A stretch of 64,000 nucleotides of DNA, from contig JAIWZP010000013.1 of the NCBI GenBank assembly GCA_025201375.1, positions 496,001 to 560,000 of the forward strand, written 5' to 3'. Origin of the DNA: Gongronella butleri. Its lineage: Eukaryota; Mucoromycota; Mucoromycetes; Mucorales; Cunninghamellaceae. Position numbers and translations under genes: made by a program. The notes under the pieces are model-generated. The model was not told the DNA's origin. It did no database searches and saw only the letters and a list, made by a program, of their open reading frames with translations. Positions 35,697 to 48,010 of this stretch are shown here, piece by piece (position 1 is the stretch's first letter; the number at the start of each line of letters is the position of its first letter).

Positions 35697-36206
35697 TTAG
35701 CTTTGATTTGCGTGGCATTTCTTGTGGTGGCGCTGAACGCTGTCTTTACGTGAATAGTGCTTCTCGCACAATTGACACGAGTAGCGTCTGGGGTCGGGGC
35801 TGTGTCGCGGCAAATGACGTCTCAGGTCTTGCGGGCGAGTGAAATTTTCAAGGCAAAACCCGCATTGCAGGACGCGTGGCGCAATTTGAGGAACCGATAC
35901 ATTGACCATGCCGCTTTCCCACCCCGTCATGACGAGAAGGTTCGTGTTGCCCACGTCGGGGATTGCGGGGTTCATCGTGTTGTTGATAAACGCGTCTTGG
36001 TCGTCAAAAAACGAGAGAGGAGCAAACAGATCGCCTTGGAATTGCACACCATTGTGGCCAAAGTCTTCTTCCATGGGCATCACGGGCGTCGGCAAGGGCA
36101 ACGGAGCGTGAGCCAGCAGCATTTCAGGCGTCAGCACTTGAGGGCTTCCATCCGAAGCAGAGACATCCGGTGTGAGATAGCCCGGAATCCCGCCAAAAGG
36201 TAACAT
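35697..36206 (-). CDS. Two-finger C2H2 zinc-finger protein
   Basis: Single exon, 169 residues. Two adjacent C2H2 fingers lie at the C-terminus: CGFCLENFTRPQDLRRHLPRH and CQLCEKHYSRKDSVQRHHKK followed by CH. This is the common C-terminal two-finger arrangement of small fungal transcription factors. The N-terminal 110 residues are acidic and proline-rich (PLPLPTPVMPMEEDFG), plausibly an activation segment. Nuclear DNA binding is expected; targets are unknown. Confidence 0.85.
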   Translation of the reverse strand: MLPFGGIPGYLTPDVSASDGSPQVLTPEMLLAHAPLPLPTPVMPMEEDFGHNGVQFQGDLFAPLSFFDDQDAFINNTMNPAIPDVGNTNLLVMTGWESGMVNVSVPQIAPRVLQCGFCLENFTRPQDLRRHLPRHSPDPRRYSCQLCEKHYSRKDSVQRHHKKCHANQS

Positions 36207-39200
36207 ATTTTAAATTGAAGAATAAAAAAGGAGCAAGAGAGTGGGGAGAGAGGGAAAGTACAAAGAAAAACGATGGACCAATTCAGCGTGAAAGGTGGTT
36301 TGCAAAAAGAAAAAAGAAAAAAAGACGAGCATCCTGAGACCATTTTTATACGGCTTGGCCACTTGTTACACACAGAACGTGTATCGCCCAATTAGCTGTC
36401 TCTAACTTCTTGTCAGCCAAGAACTCGCTGCATATTTTGTCGGCGTTTCCTTTTTTTTTTTTTTTTACGCGCGCCCGAAGGTTTTCAAGACAACTCATGT
36501 TCCTTTATACCTCCTTTTTTTTTTTTTTTGTTGACCCATCGAACCATCCATGCCATTGCACTGCATTCACTCTTGCTGCCACCACGTCCATCGATAAAAA
36601 CTATAAAAAAAAGATGCCCGAATTGATCTTTTCAGACCAAAAGGTGCGCAGAGATGGCCGTGTGGATCATCTGACATGCGCCCGACATAAACAAACGTTT
36701 GAGAAAAAAAAACCCTCCACCTTGTGCCGCTCGTGTCGCATAAAAAAAACACAGCAGCTTTTTTTTTCCTCTCCTTGAAAAACATGTCACTCAAAAAACC
36801 ACACAGTCCAATGGCAATGGGCACCCCAAGACAGCCAGCAGATGACCGGTGCCCATGGTGTCGGCGGTCGAGATAATAATCAAAAAAAGGCAATTCGCCA
36901 TTGACGGATAATCCGAGTCCGCCGAGGATTCTTCTAGACGTGTCATGCTAATTTCCAATTGCATCCCACTGGCTTTGCCATCCCAACCTGACAATGATGC
37001 TACAGACTGACGCGACACCGAAATAAAGCAAAACATCGCCAACTTGCTTCATTCAATCACAAAAAAAAGAATCAAGATTGGCAGGCTTCCCGCTTCATCT
37101 TCCAGTTTACCCCCAAGTCACGTCATGTGTCGGTTGAAGCAACGCACCCCCAAACCCCTCACACGTTGTGTTACCATGTAGCGGTTCTCTTTATGATACG
37201 CTAGAGGTGCTTACCTTGAAAGGGAAGAATTGAACCGAAACAGAGCAAGAAGTCGCGAGCGCACAAGCCCGCACCCCCATTTCTCGTGCCTCCCCCCCTC
37301 GTACACATCGGATCCCGCTTTCACACACTTGAATCGATGCACCTTGACTCATTGCCACATGCCGTTGCAGTCACGTTCAATGATGTTGTGTTGATTTTCG
37401 CAAAACAAAGAGATGGAGCATGTAGGCAGACACTAATAATTGCCCCGCCCGTCGGGATTTGCTCAGTCATGCATATTACAACTCAGCTCGACGTGTCGTG
37501 TCTTTTGAATCCTTATCGATTTGCCCCAATTCTTACTTGTCGCTGCGAACTGACGTCCATCAAAAACGACACCTCCCACGCTTGTTTTATCTTCAAGGGC
37601 CATTCATCTAACAGATCACGGGTGCATTGTGCTCTTGCACTGAGAGGGTGGCGGCACGTCGTACAAGGAAAAAACAAAAAGTGAGAAAAGGTGTGCAGGT
37701 GATAGAAAATTACACAAGAAATAATGGCCAATGACGCGCCTCGACCTACAAAACCAAGCCCGCGCGGTTCGATGATCGAGCCGTCCTAAAAAAAAAATTG
37801 GGTGGCTTAGAGATCCTCATATTGCTCCAGGGTACAAGCAGGGGTTCTCTTGTGACCTGGTCATCAAATGTCACGGCCCTGGCCAAAAATCACGCGTCAG
37901 CATGGTTTTTTCTTGAAAGAAAATGCACACAACAACGCTCTGGGACCCACAAAAAAACAAAAAAGTGGCCAAGCAATTTACCCAGGGCTAGCATTATGCG
38001 CGCCGCAGTTTTTTTTTTTTTTTAAAAAAAAAAAACGTGCATTTGTGTTGTTTCTCGCCGCGCTACTCTCGGGCTTGCCAAATTTGAACAATGGTTTAAA
38101 CGACTGCGCTCACTTCGGATCTGCAAGGCATTTAAACAACGAATTGGGGGTGCAAAAAGGCATTCAGGGTCGGTTTTACTGTGTTTCAAGCACAGTAAAA
38201 GTCAATACGTTATATAATGGCATGAAAAAGTCAAACGCATGGGCCACTCAAGACCAAAGGAATGGGAACACGGCATTTCCAAACCAAGGGAACGGAAGTT
38301 TGGTAAATCTTCTTCAAAATTACAAACAAACAAGGGCAAGGGGAAGTCTAAAAAAAAAAGTGAGATCGTAATCGTTTCAGCATCTCTCATTCTTATGGGC
38401 ACTGCGGCAAGCCTCGTCACGTTGTTTTGACCCCATGAAATGGGCAAAAAAAAAAAAAAAAAAAAAAAAAAGGAACCATCGCGCGCTTCCCAAATGTGGT
38501 TCGACATTTTGAACGTGACATTCTCATCAATTGACCTCACAAGGCTGAATGTTCTGATGGAAAGCGGAAATGGTTCACCTCTGCAGAGTAACGTCTGCTG
38601 TCCAATGCGTAAAAATTGATGAATTGGCAGGCATTTACTTGCAAAAGGGGCAATGGCGAGAATTCGCTCCACATCTGCCATTTTGATCTCCGATTTTTAT
38701 TGCACAACCTTGAAGATGGATCAATGCGCACCCAATGGCACCACTTTCAAATGATTTCCTTTCACCGGGATTCTAGCCCAAGACGAAACTCTAATTTATC
38801 ACTTACTTCATCTTTTTTAAAGTTGCCACACACGCGTGACATCACTTAAAGCGCGTCCTAAATGTGAAGTGGCCCAGTAAGAGTCAGATTGCAAGTTGTC
38901 GGAAGAGCGCCACGTGCAAATTCAAATCAGCCATCATGGCAAGGCTCCAATACCAGATATTGCACGCGATCGTACAGAGACAAAAAAGGCCATCACCAGG
39001 GTCATGCAGACGAAACAATCCAAAAAGAAAAGAACTGAGCCTATTCCTCATCACTGAACCTCTTGGGAAATAGCTGAAATATCGTGAGTTTGAATATTTA
39101 ATCAATTGCAACAATTTTTTATTACAAGTTTGACGTGGCTGCAGCCAAGACTTTTTGCTTCAAACAAGGAAATGTGGAAGAGACAGAAAGCATGAAATGA

Positions 39201-39411
39201 AAAAAAGAGGGGCAGCAGAGGACAAGAAGAAAAACAAGAGAAACAAGAGAAAAGTGAGAGAAAGCGACAAAGGGGCACCGGGCGAGACAAGGAGACAAAT
39301 CAATGAAAACCTGTATGTCTAGGCCTGCTGCGACTCCCACGCGGCATCAACCAAAATATAAAACGGAAAGGGTCAATAAAGAAGACATATTTTTTTTAAA
39401 ATGATGAATAC
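36207..39411. other. Long interval without a recognised gene
   Basis: About 3.2 kb. A 132-codon plus-strand frame (37286-37684) and others have no recognisable motif. Homopolymer runs occur at 38011-38034 (T then A) and 38446-38471 (A). No RNA gene or repeat shared with the rest of the window was noticed. Confidence 0.5.
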
Positions 39412-40729
39412 CTTGGCCAGGAAATCTTGGCGGCGATCCTTTGCGACTTCGTGTGTGCGCTGTAAGTGTTTGTCGAGCCATGCTCGGCCTCCTATAGGCT
39501 TGTCACAGACGGGGCATTGAATCTAGGAATGAAATTATTAGAAAAAAGCTCTCAATTTTTCGCTTCCTTTTGGACGTACCCGAGGGCGGTGTTGATTCTT
39601 CTCGTGCCTTGTCAACTGCGGGGCACCAGTCAAAGCCGCACCGCATTTTCGGCAAACGTGGAGCTAAAAACAATGATAACTGCACTTTTATCGACGCCAA
39701 AGACCAAAATCGCGTAAAATCGCGTAAAGTGCGGTTATCTCGAAATTTATTAAGTTAACGGACACCGTGTGAAACTTTATTCGATTCTAAATCAAATTTT
39801 ACGTCTGGCTGCGTGAACAGAATTACGAATAGAGCGATTTTTGAAGCACTTGTATTAGAGCAAACTTCAAAGACAGGGCGCGCGCGAAATCGGCGTTCGG
39901 CGCATATTTCTTGCGGCCATCATTGTCTTACCTGCTGACCCTCCTCGTTATGCACGGAGCACGGCCGCGTGCGCCTCCAGGTCGTGGGCATTTTTGAAAG
40001 CCAAATGACATGTTTGATTCGCACAAGCAAGGAAACATGGCCTAAAAGAAGAAAAAACGACGGTGGTGAGCAGGTGCCTTTTTCTCTCAATCCGAGGCAA
40101 GGCGGCGCTTGCCACCTTTTCATTTTTACCGTCTGGTGGTGCAATCGTTGGTGGCGCTCCAGCAATTCTTCGTTTTTGAATGTGCATCTGCAATCGGCAT
40201 GATCGCATGCAAGGCGGGAGGGCTAAAATAAAAAAAAAAAGCATTGTCAGTCTTTTGAAAAAGAGATGAAGGGTGATTCGCGTACATCAGGATTGTCGTG
40301 TTCGCGCTGGATATGGATCTTCATATGGTAATCGTTCGCGATCTCTTTGCCGCAATACTGTATTGGACATTTTTTTGCGGGGCTAAGGAACAATAGTTCG
40401 TGTGAGCACGGCTTGCCCCTTCTTTGCCTCCTCTCATTTCGTGCTCCCTCTCATCTCTTTTTTTCCATTTTACTTCATTGTGCTTGGTGACAAGGTGATC
40501 TTGTAAAGCGTTCATGGATGTATACTGTAGACGTCAGGGCACTTGGTGCATGGGAAGCCGGTCTGTGCATAAAGAATTAAAAAAAATTGAGACCCCTCGC
40601 CCATTGATGCCATCTTTTGCACTCTTTTCTCACCTTTTTGAGGGCGTTACTGGGTTGATCAAGAGTCTCCCGCTTGTCGAGCAGCCTATACTGGCGGTGC
40701 GATTGGACGATGTAGCCATGCACATGGCA
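39412..40729 (-). pseudogene. Degenerate multi-finger C2H2 zinc-finger gene
   Basis: Exon-like segments in order: 40729-40634, 40562-40474, 40382-about 40261, 40222-40130, 40041-39932, 39663-39580, 39522-39412. Recognisable fingers include CPIQYCGKEIANDYHMKIH, CDHADCRCTFKNEELLERH, CANQTCHLAFKNAHDLEAH, CRKCGAALTGAPQLTRHEK and CPVCDKPIGGRAWLDKHLQR. All have good splice borders, but two fingers do not read through: in 40562-40474 the frame meets a stop between the Cys pair and MNALQDHLVTKH, and in 40041-39932 the frame is lost just after the first His. A 5' exon with a start codon is not visible; the sequence upstream is repeat-like. Alternatives are sequencing indels or unusual splicing. The chained fingers recall multi-finger factors such as TFIIIA, but I cannot assign orthology. 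Confidence 0.55.
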
Positions 40730-43180
40730 CTGCAGAAAAATTGACTAGGGGACACTTTTTTTGGTAGGTGACGGTACTGTATCATACAGCATGACCATGT
40801 TACAGTAATTACAGTAGTGCATTATAGCGCGCTGCTGTCGCAAGCATTGAATAATAATTGAATTAACAGCACGCGTCAGATTCTGTCCAGTGCGATTAAA
40901 AAATGGACAGATGAGATCAAAGCATCATCAAGCAATTTATGATGATCCTGCTTGTGAATGAAAAGGACAATGATAGGACTAAAGGTAGGCTTTTATGTCA
41001 AAAGTCAGAGAGAGAGAAAAGAAAGGGAAAATAGAGCGAGGGGGAAAGAGACGTTTAAATAGGGTAGTAATAGGCTATGAAAATAGGCTATGAGGCGAAT
41101 TAGATGTCAGGCATCACACGTCAGATCGTGTGTGCAACTGAGCTTAAATGCAGGTCTGATCTGCTGCGCATCATCCAGATCAATGCCAAATTTGACACTG
41201 CTTCCTGCATTTGTTGTGTAAAATTCAAAATGGATGAAAATCGTAGTACAGTATTGATATCATGACATCGTGCTGTAACCTGTAAGTGGCAAAAATTGTA
41301 TGATAGTAGTTGCTGTACGAGGCAACGAGGGTACTGTAATTCATCAACGGGAATTGTCGCGCAAAACGCATCATGAAATGCAAAAAATCGAGTTTTCGAT
41401 CGTTGACTATTGCTCCAGCGTCCAGACGCCGTGCAATGTCGGACCTAGCTACAAAATCTAAAGATAAAGATCAATCGCGAGCGGTTGACAGCATCTCAAG
41501 CTGAATGCGCACCAGATTTTCGAAATTAACAGCTGATGTCGCAAGAAAATCACGACTGCAAGCGAATTTTTGCCACTGAGACAAAAACGAGCTGCTCATC
41601 ATTGAGCACAGATTCCGGAGCAGGTTGGCATACCAAAATATTGCAGGCGTCCAGCATGACCTCGCCCCATTTTAATGCCATTCTCAAAAATCGCTGTTTT
41701 CATCTTGGAGTATTGTCACCCTGCGGTTCATTGAAAGCAGCAAATTACTGTACCATTTACCAAGCAACGAAAAGATGCTCGCTTTCTCTCTGGGTATTCA
41801 CAATTGCGACGGATGTGTGACATTCAAGTGACAGACAACGCAAAAAAAAAAAAAAAAAACGCGAAGAAAAACGCGAAAATTGATCCCAGCGTCAAAGTTG
41901 TAAGCATTACATGTGAGATTGAGTGAGACCTGATTGCCAACTCGCGCAAAACAAGTCGCCACAGCCAAGAGACCACGGAGCTGCGCCAGGCATCGCGTCT
42001 CAAAGGGGCCGAAAGAGGTGGCTCAGTGTGCGCAAGCACAGAGCAAGGCGTGTACGGTGTAACATCAAGCATTTAGGTTGTCACGCGTGCTCGTCTCGCC
42101 CTTTTTTTTTTGTGATCTCCGCTGCCCAGAGCTTTTCATTGGCCGATATGGGCATTTTTCCAACTGCTGGACCAAATTCAGGCTCCACTGGGCTGCTGGT
42201 CTCACCTGGCACGGGATGTGGAGCGGCGCGGTGCCAGTGTCATCGCCTTTAAGAGGTCAGGAAGGAGGGAAGAAAGTAAAATGATCTGGCTCTGCTCGGA
42301 AGTTTGCTGTTTCATGGGGAAAATTTTATGGTTTCGTTATGACCTCATGGGCCCTGCAGAAAAAAAAAAAATCTCGCCACTTTAAGCTTGCACACGGCCC
42401 AAAAAGTGGCAAAAAAAAAAAAAGGTTTACGCCCGTCGTCTCCTCCGACAAATGTAGAACAAAGAGCCTTGATAAGCAGAAAAAAAGGGTAGCCTGGTAT
42501 GACGCAATCACCGGCGGCAGTGATGCCTTGTTAGTTCAGGAAAGCAGTCAAGCAAGGGCATAGCAAGATGAAAAGGGACCCAGGCACGCAGGGGAGCACA
42601 AAAAGTGAAAAAGATGATGGACACGATTACACAGTTGCATTTCCGTTGGACTGGATCAGCACAAAGAGGTCCTGATCATCCTGTTGTGCACTGTCCATGC
42701 TCAACTGCCTTTTGATTGCCAAGGGTTAGACTAGAATCCAATATGGAAGAGATTCTCCGCGCGACAAAGAGCGAATGCAAATAAAGAAACCGCCTCTTGC
42801 GCCGAATTGACCCAGAAAAAAGGGAAATTTTCTTTTCAAAAAGGTTGCTTGCTTGGCCAAAAAGGTATGGTGTGGGAAACACAAAGTGAAATGACCCGTG
42901 GATTTGCACAAACACAAAAAAAAAAAAAAAAAAAAAAAAAATCCAAAAAAAAGTGGTGCGCATGTCCACGCGGCAATGAAACAAGGGGCGTGGGTGCGTT
43001 GCGCCAGGGCTTGTCTTGATCATGTTGAAAGCATGAATGGTTTTTTATTTGTGGGGTTCATAATAAAAGATTAAGAAATGGGAAATTCACATAATACAAC
43101 AGGATAAAAGTGTGTGAGTGGTGGGTGGGGGGAAAGGGAAGGTGTTGAAAAAGAAAGTGTATGGGAAATCAAAAATGGCT
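40730..43180. other. Gene-poor island with TACTGTA motifs
   Basis: No gene is recognised. TACTGTA/TACAGTA words cluster at 40770-40820, 41250 and 41330, together with the inverted-repeat motif (40873-40912) and GTCAGGCATCACACG (41106-41120); all have counterparts in the 4.7-11.1 kb island around the Crypton. A-runs occur at about 41841-41858 and 42918-42941. Confidence 0.5.
40873..40912. repeat. Dispersed inverted-repeat motif, copy 2
   Basis: Matches 10951-10992 with a few changes and a 4-nt gap: CAGATTCTGTCCA, a short spacer, then ATTAAAAAATGGACAGAT. The 8-bp stem (TCTGTCCA/TGGACAGA) is preserved in both copies. Confidence 0.75.
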
Positions 43181-45321
43181 TTACAGAGCATCAAAGAACT
43201 TGCCCATGAGGGTGGTGGGCTTCTCCTCATTCGCAGCCTCTTCTTCAATTTCGGCAATGCCGGTGTGGAAGTCCATCTCGGAGGCGCTGACGAAGCGCGA
43301 TCGGCGGACAAGCCAGCAGCCGACGAAGAGGATGAGCGCAAAGGGAATGGGCAAGTACGTGGTGATAAAGTCGGCAGTGTTCCAGTTGTCGTGCAAAAAC
43401 ACTTGCCAGCCGCCAAAGAACAAGATAATCGACAACGTGACAATGACATAGTACGAGAGGAAGGGCTGCAAGGGCGAGCGGAAGGGTAGCGTGGAGCGAT
43501 CAATGCCTTGTGCCTTCATGCCAGCGTGGAAACGCAGGTAGGTGATCGCAATGAACAGCCAGGTGATCAAACCGCAAATGGACGTCATGTTGGCGAACCA
43601 GCCAAACACCGTGTTGGAGCTCTCGCTGATGCCCATGAAGGACAAAAAGGCAAAGGACGAGCAGAAAAAGAGCGAGACATAAGGAAGACCGCGCTTGTTC
43701 ACGCGCGAGAAGATCTTGGGAGCGTTGCCGGCAATGGACAAACCATAGAGCGCACGCGACGACGTGTACAAATCCGACGACGCAGCAGACCAAGCAGACG
43801 AAAGCAAGCAAGCATTCACAATCGAAGGCAACGCCTTGATGTTGGCATTGTTGATGGCAATGACAAAGGGTGATGACGCAGCATTCCCACTATGAGTAGT
43901 AAGGGCGGGATCATTCGAAGGCACGATCAGGCCAATGATGAAGGTACCAAGAATGTAGAAGATGATAATACGGATATAGACCTTGTTAATAGCCTTGGGG
44001 ATGTTGCGACGAGGATTGCTTGTTTCACCAGCGGCAATAGCCACAATTTCTGTACCAATAAAAGCCTAGACGATAAAAAAAAGGGGGGTAGGACATGTGA
44101 GTAAAAAAAAAAAGTTTTACACACAAGGGGGACAAAAAAAGGGTGGGAATGCAACGCCAGTCCACCCTGTTTTTTTGTTTGTTGGCAACTTACAAAAGCA
44201 GCGCTCAACAGGACCGAGAAGTAGCCCAAGAAGCGACCAAGCGCACCTGGGATGCCCTTGTACTGAACCCATGGTCCAGGGTCTATAAGAAAAAAGAAAA
44301 AAAAAGGCGCGCGTGAGCAAGATTGAGAGCAAGAAATGCTTTTGACTTGATCTTACCCTGCCAGTACGAGACACCAATGACCGTGGGATTCGTGGGCACA
44401 CCACCGGCGTCGATCTATATAATAAGGGTTTGGAGTTAGTTAGGGAAGAACGTGTTTTCTATTGTTTGACTTGCAATGATGCCAAGGATAATTAGGCCAA
44501 CAATGGTTAAGATCTTGATAGAAGCAAACCAGAATTCAGCTTCACCATAGGCACGGGCGCCAAAGAAATTGATGCCCACGACGACGACCAGGAAGATGGT
44601 GATCCAAGCGGCATTGTTGACGCGCTCGGGGCCAATCCAATAATTGACAAGAACAGCAGATGCAGACAATTCAGCAGGCAACACAATCGTCCAGTTGTAC
44701 CAATAGTTCCAGCCCATGGCAAAACTGAAGGCAGGACTAACAAAGCGCTCGGCAAGCTTGATATGACCACCAGGAATGGGGAGATACGCAACCATTTCAC
44801 CCAAGGTGTTCATCACAGCATACACAATGGTGCCTAAAGTAAAAATAAAAAAAATTAGCACAATGTCGCCCCAACCGACATGTTTTTGTAAATACTTGCC
44901 CATCGTTATATAGCCAAGAAGGAGACCAGCAGGGCCACCATTGTGAAGCGACGTGGCAGTGTTCAAAAAGAGACCCGTGCCTGTGAAAAAGAAAAAAAAA
45001 GAGGGGAGAAATCAGCCAATTGATTTCTTTTTTCTTTTTTTCCAGTATGAAATGGAATCGGCAAAAGGCCGTAGATCCATGAAATTCTGCAAAAAAGGGA
45101 AGAGAATCATACCAATCACCTAGAAAGCCAAGAAAAAAAAGGTAAATCAACTGTAAATTTCAATGTACTTGTGTGGAACTTACACCGCCTATACTGATCA
45201 TGGCAATATGACGATTCTTAAGCTGACGGTGCAGCGAGTTGGGGTCATTGGGATCAAAGTCTTGGTGATCGGGCTCTTCATACTCCGCGATCTCACGCTT
45301 TTCCACCTCATGTTCAGCCAT
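43181..45321 (-). CDS. Amino-acid permease (APC superfamily, fungal YAT type)
   Basis: Exons 45321-45184, 45119-45113, 44980-44900, 44833-44475, 44414-44357, 44282-44194 and 44065-43181 encode 538 residues, the family's usual size. The cytosolic N-terminus is acidic; then come the signature GGVIGTGLFLNTATSLHNGG, MNTLGEMVAYLPIPGGH, FVSPAFSFAMGWNYWYNW, AFIGTEIVAIAAGETSNP and about 12 hydrophobic segments. It imports amino acids by proton symport at the plasma membrane; specificity cannot be read. Exon 2 is a 7-nt micro-exon (V-I-G). Two introns, 44899-44834 and 44474-44415, start with GCAAGT rather than GT, and only this choice keeps TMGTIVYAVM and LGIIIDAGG in frame. The 66-nt GC intron could be retained in frame. 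Confidence 0.94.
45113..45119 (-). other. 7-nt micro-exon of the permease (GTGATTG)
   Basis: Flanked by TTTCTAG and GTATGA. Joining GGT + GTGATTG + GCACGG produces G-V-I-G-T-G-L-F, the invariant substrate-binding loop of transmembrane helix 1 in amino-acid permeases. Introns are 64 nt upstream and 132 nt downstream. Confidence 0.9.
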
Positions 45322-47387
45322 GATGAATAAAAAAAAATAAAAAAAAAAGGTAACAGAAAAAAAGAAGAACAAGACTGGGAAGGGGAAGAAAAAGTCTCCC
45401 ACCTTTTTATATTGAATCGAAATTAGCTTTTTTTGGGTATCCAGGTGTGCGATAGGCGTATCACATGAACACGCTGCTCGGTTTCAAAAGGACGATGATC
45501 AGTGGACAAAAGAAGCAATAGGCCCACTTTGCCTTTTTGGGTCGAATTGGTCCCACACTCTCCGCATCCAGCAATAAAGATACAAATGTAGGGCAAGGAG
45601 ATCACAAAGGAACGAGAGTGTGCGCACGCCCATGCACGAGATCAACGCTGCAAGGCGCAAGTGGCCTAAAATAAAAAGAAAGAGGCTGCGTACATTGTGT
45701 TGATTGACTCCCTGTTTCGCCAACCTCCTCCAGCACAAGCCCAAGTTGTGTGCAATGCGTGCCTTGTCGCGCAGTGGCACAATGGGGGCCTTGCGCATTC
45801 CCAACCTTTTTTTTTTTAATTCCAGCCCAATGAACCTTGTTGTCATGGCAATCAAAAAGGTCGCACACGTAACCATCGCTATCAGGCTCTACTCGCCTAA
45901 TCTGTAACATGCAGCGTGATGTGTAGTGTCCCACTGATCACGATTATCGCCTTTTGCTTCCCCTCGCTACATGTCAATACGACCAACTTGTAGTTTGTCC
46001 CCCTTTGGATGATTTATGGGGCTGCCCCTGTCACTGGATTGCGCTGATCCCCACCCCTTGCAATGGTAAAATTCCTTTTTTTGGTAATCGTGAAACAAAT
46101 TGCTGTTCTCATGCTCATGGCAAAGACGCCATTTGACTGGGCGATAAAAGAAACAATCCCGCCTGAATTTCAAATCCGCTTTTTCCATCGAACCCAATCA
46201 TCCAACTCTTTTTTTATTTTGTTCCTCGATGAGGAAACATGCTGCTCAGTGAATCTGCGTCATCACCAAAGGAAAAAAGGGTGGGCAAAACTTAATCTTG
46301 CCACACTCACCATTTTGTGAACTCGTGAGAATTGACACTCTTCAACATGGGAAAAAAAAAAAAACTCGAGGCAACAAGCAATCAGGTACGATAGTAAGCT
46401 GGGGCAAAAATGCACCTTGGTCTGGCAAAACTCCACGGTCCTCGCGCATGGACGATCAATCCGTGACACGCCGACTTCCGATCACCTCCACCTCTTTTCT
46501 TTTTTCTTTTTTTGTTTTTCGTGCCAAGCTGCGCGAATATTGCGCGGAATATGCTGGCTTTGCAGCGGCAAAGCAAAGCCCAGTCCCTATTGGTTGTTTC
46601 CCAAAAAAGGGGGAGAAACAAGGAACGAAACAAAGGGGGGGCCTGGCCAACGAGTGGTTTAATTTTACCTCGTCGACAAGTTGTCGCTGACGTAGCAAAC
46701 AAATGGCCATCGTCAAAAAAAAAAAAAGCAATGACGCACCAACATTGGTATCGTCACGAGCGTGAGGGGTACGAATGGTTGCGTGTACAAGCCATTGCCA
46801 CACGCCGAGCCAACTTTTTTGTGCGCCCGTTGAAGCAAAAATAGCATTACGCCACTGTGCAGAGCTTCCATTGGCGCCTGACGGAATCCTCCTCCAACCA
46901 AAGATTTGAGATGGTCCGATAAAAATAAAAAAAGGAGGTCCCGAGCCTTCCCACGACTATCACATTTGATTGTTCTCGTTTCGCAGCCATCCATGCGCAC
47001 CACCCCGCCATTTTTTTTATGATCATGCCACTGCGCAAGCGCTTAATTGCCCTCCCCCCTTGTGTCCCGATAAACAATGGTGCCCGTGAGGACATACCAC
47101 GGTGCACGTCTCACGCCACGCGCGAAAATTCATCCAAAATGGACCTTTTCGTGCCCCCTTTCTAAACCCAGAACGGTGCCTTGCCTGCATCGTCACTGTG
47201 CTCAACACCGGACACTTTTAATTGGCAAAAAAAAAAAAAAGAAAAAAAAGCGCAAAAGTAGCAGCAGCTCGCGCGCCAAAACCGTTTTTTATGTAATTTC
47301 TTTTTTATAAGCATTTTCTCCGCTCAACCAGGCCCGACATGCCCCCCGCAAAAAACGCGTTGCATCGTTGGACAGACAGGCAACCAA

Positions 47388-48010
47388 GATCAAAAAGCAG
47401 CTGTCAAAAGTTCATTGGACCGTGTCAAAACGCAAATCCAAAAAAAAAAAAAAAATCGCTTAAACTAACCACCCCGCAAAACGAAAATTGGAAAAAATCA
47501 AGTAACCGGAATGGTGCCAAACTTTACACCAAGATTCAAGCACACCGAGAAACCAGCCAGCGAAAATGCCAAAAAAGAGCATTGGTCCATCTGGCGGGTG
47601 GCGAGCAAATCCACGATTTAAGGTTAAACCTTATGTGCAAATAGGCTCTTCAAAAATCGTATGATATCATAAAGCCGCGCAATTGCGTCCACCAGCAAGA
47701 CACGCTTGGGGCGCGTACGTTTGACGCGCGCAAGGTGCTTGTGCGACCACTGTAGCGCAAACCAACACGCGTCCAAAAATACATAGAGTTCTTGCATTGT
47801 GCACATTGTGTCGAAACGGGTACTTTTTTTTTTTCAGTGATCACGGGCAAGTGCCTGTGCGGCAGGCGGCGCTCCTAATAATGGAGTGCGTTTCGAGGCG
47901 CTGCGCTCAATCTTGGTCGAATTGACATTGAAGTCAAAATCGAAAGTGTCATGAACGTCATTTTACGCGCAAACCAGTCAATGGACCCCGGGGTTTTACG
48001 TGGTTTTTGT
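47388..48010 (+). repeat. Dispersed repeat family, copy A
   Basis: Opens with CAGCTGTCAAAAGT, then GTGCCAAACTT.ACAC, AATGCCAAAAAAGAGCA..GG and GGTCCATCTG, each matching copy B at 49432 onward in the same order. Its later part (GATCACGGGCA... to ...TTTTGTCAGTGAATC, about 47839-48015) matches copy C. It is interrupted by a species-typical A16 run near 47441. Confidence 0.75.

Noticed and set aside
37286..37684. 132-codon plus-strand open frame
   Set aside because: No recognisable domain and surrounded by non-coding sequence; chance length is plausible. A transcript would be needed to revive it.
44834..44899. Treating the 66-nt permease segment as coding (no intron)
   Set aside because: It is open in frame, but it interrupts a helix that is contiguous in the family, has a GCAAGT donor, a TTTAG acceptor and A/T-rich intron-like composition. 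Retention remains possible as a minor form.
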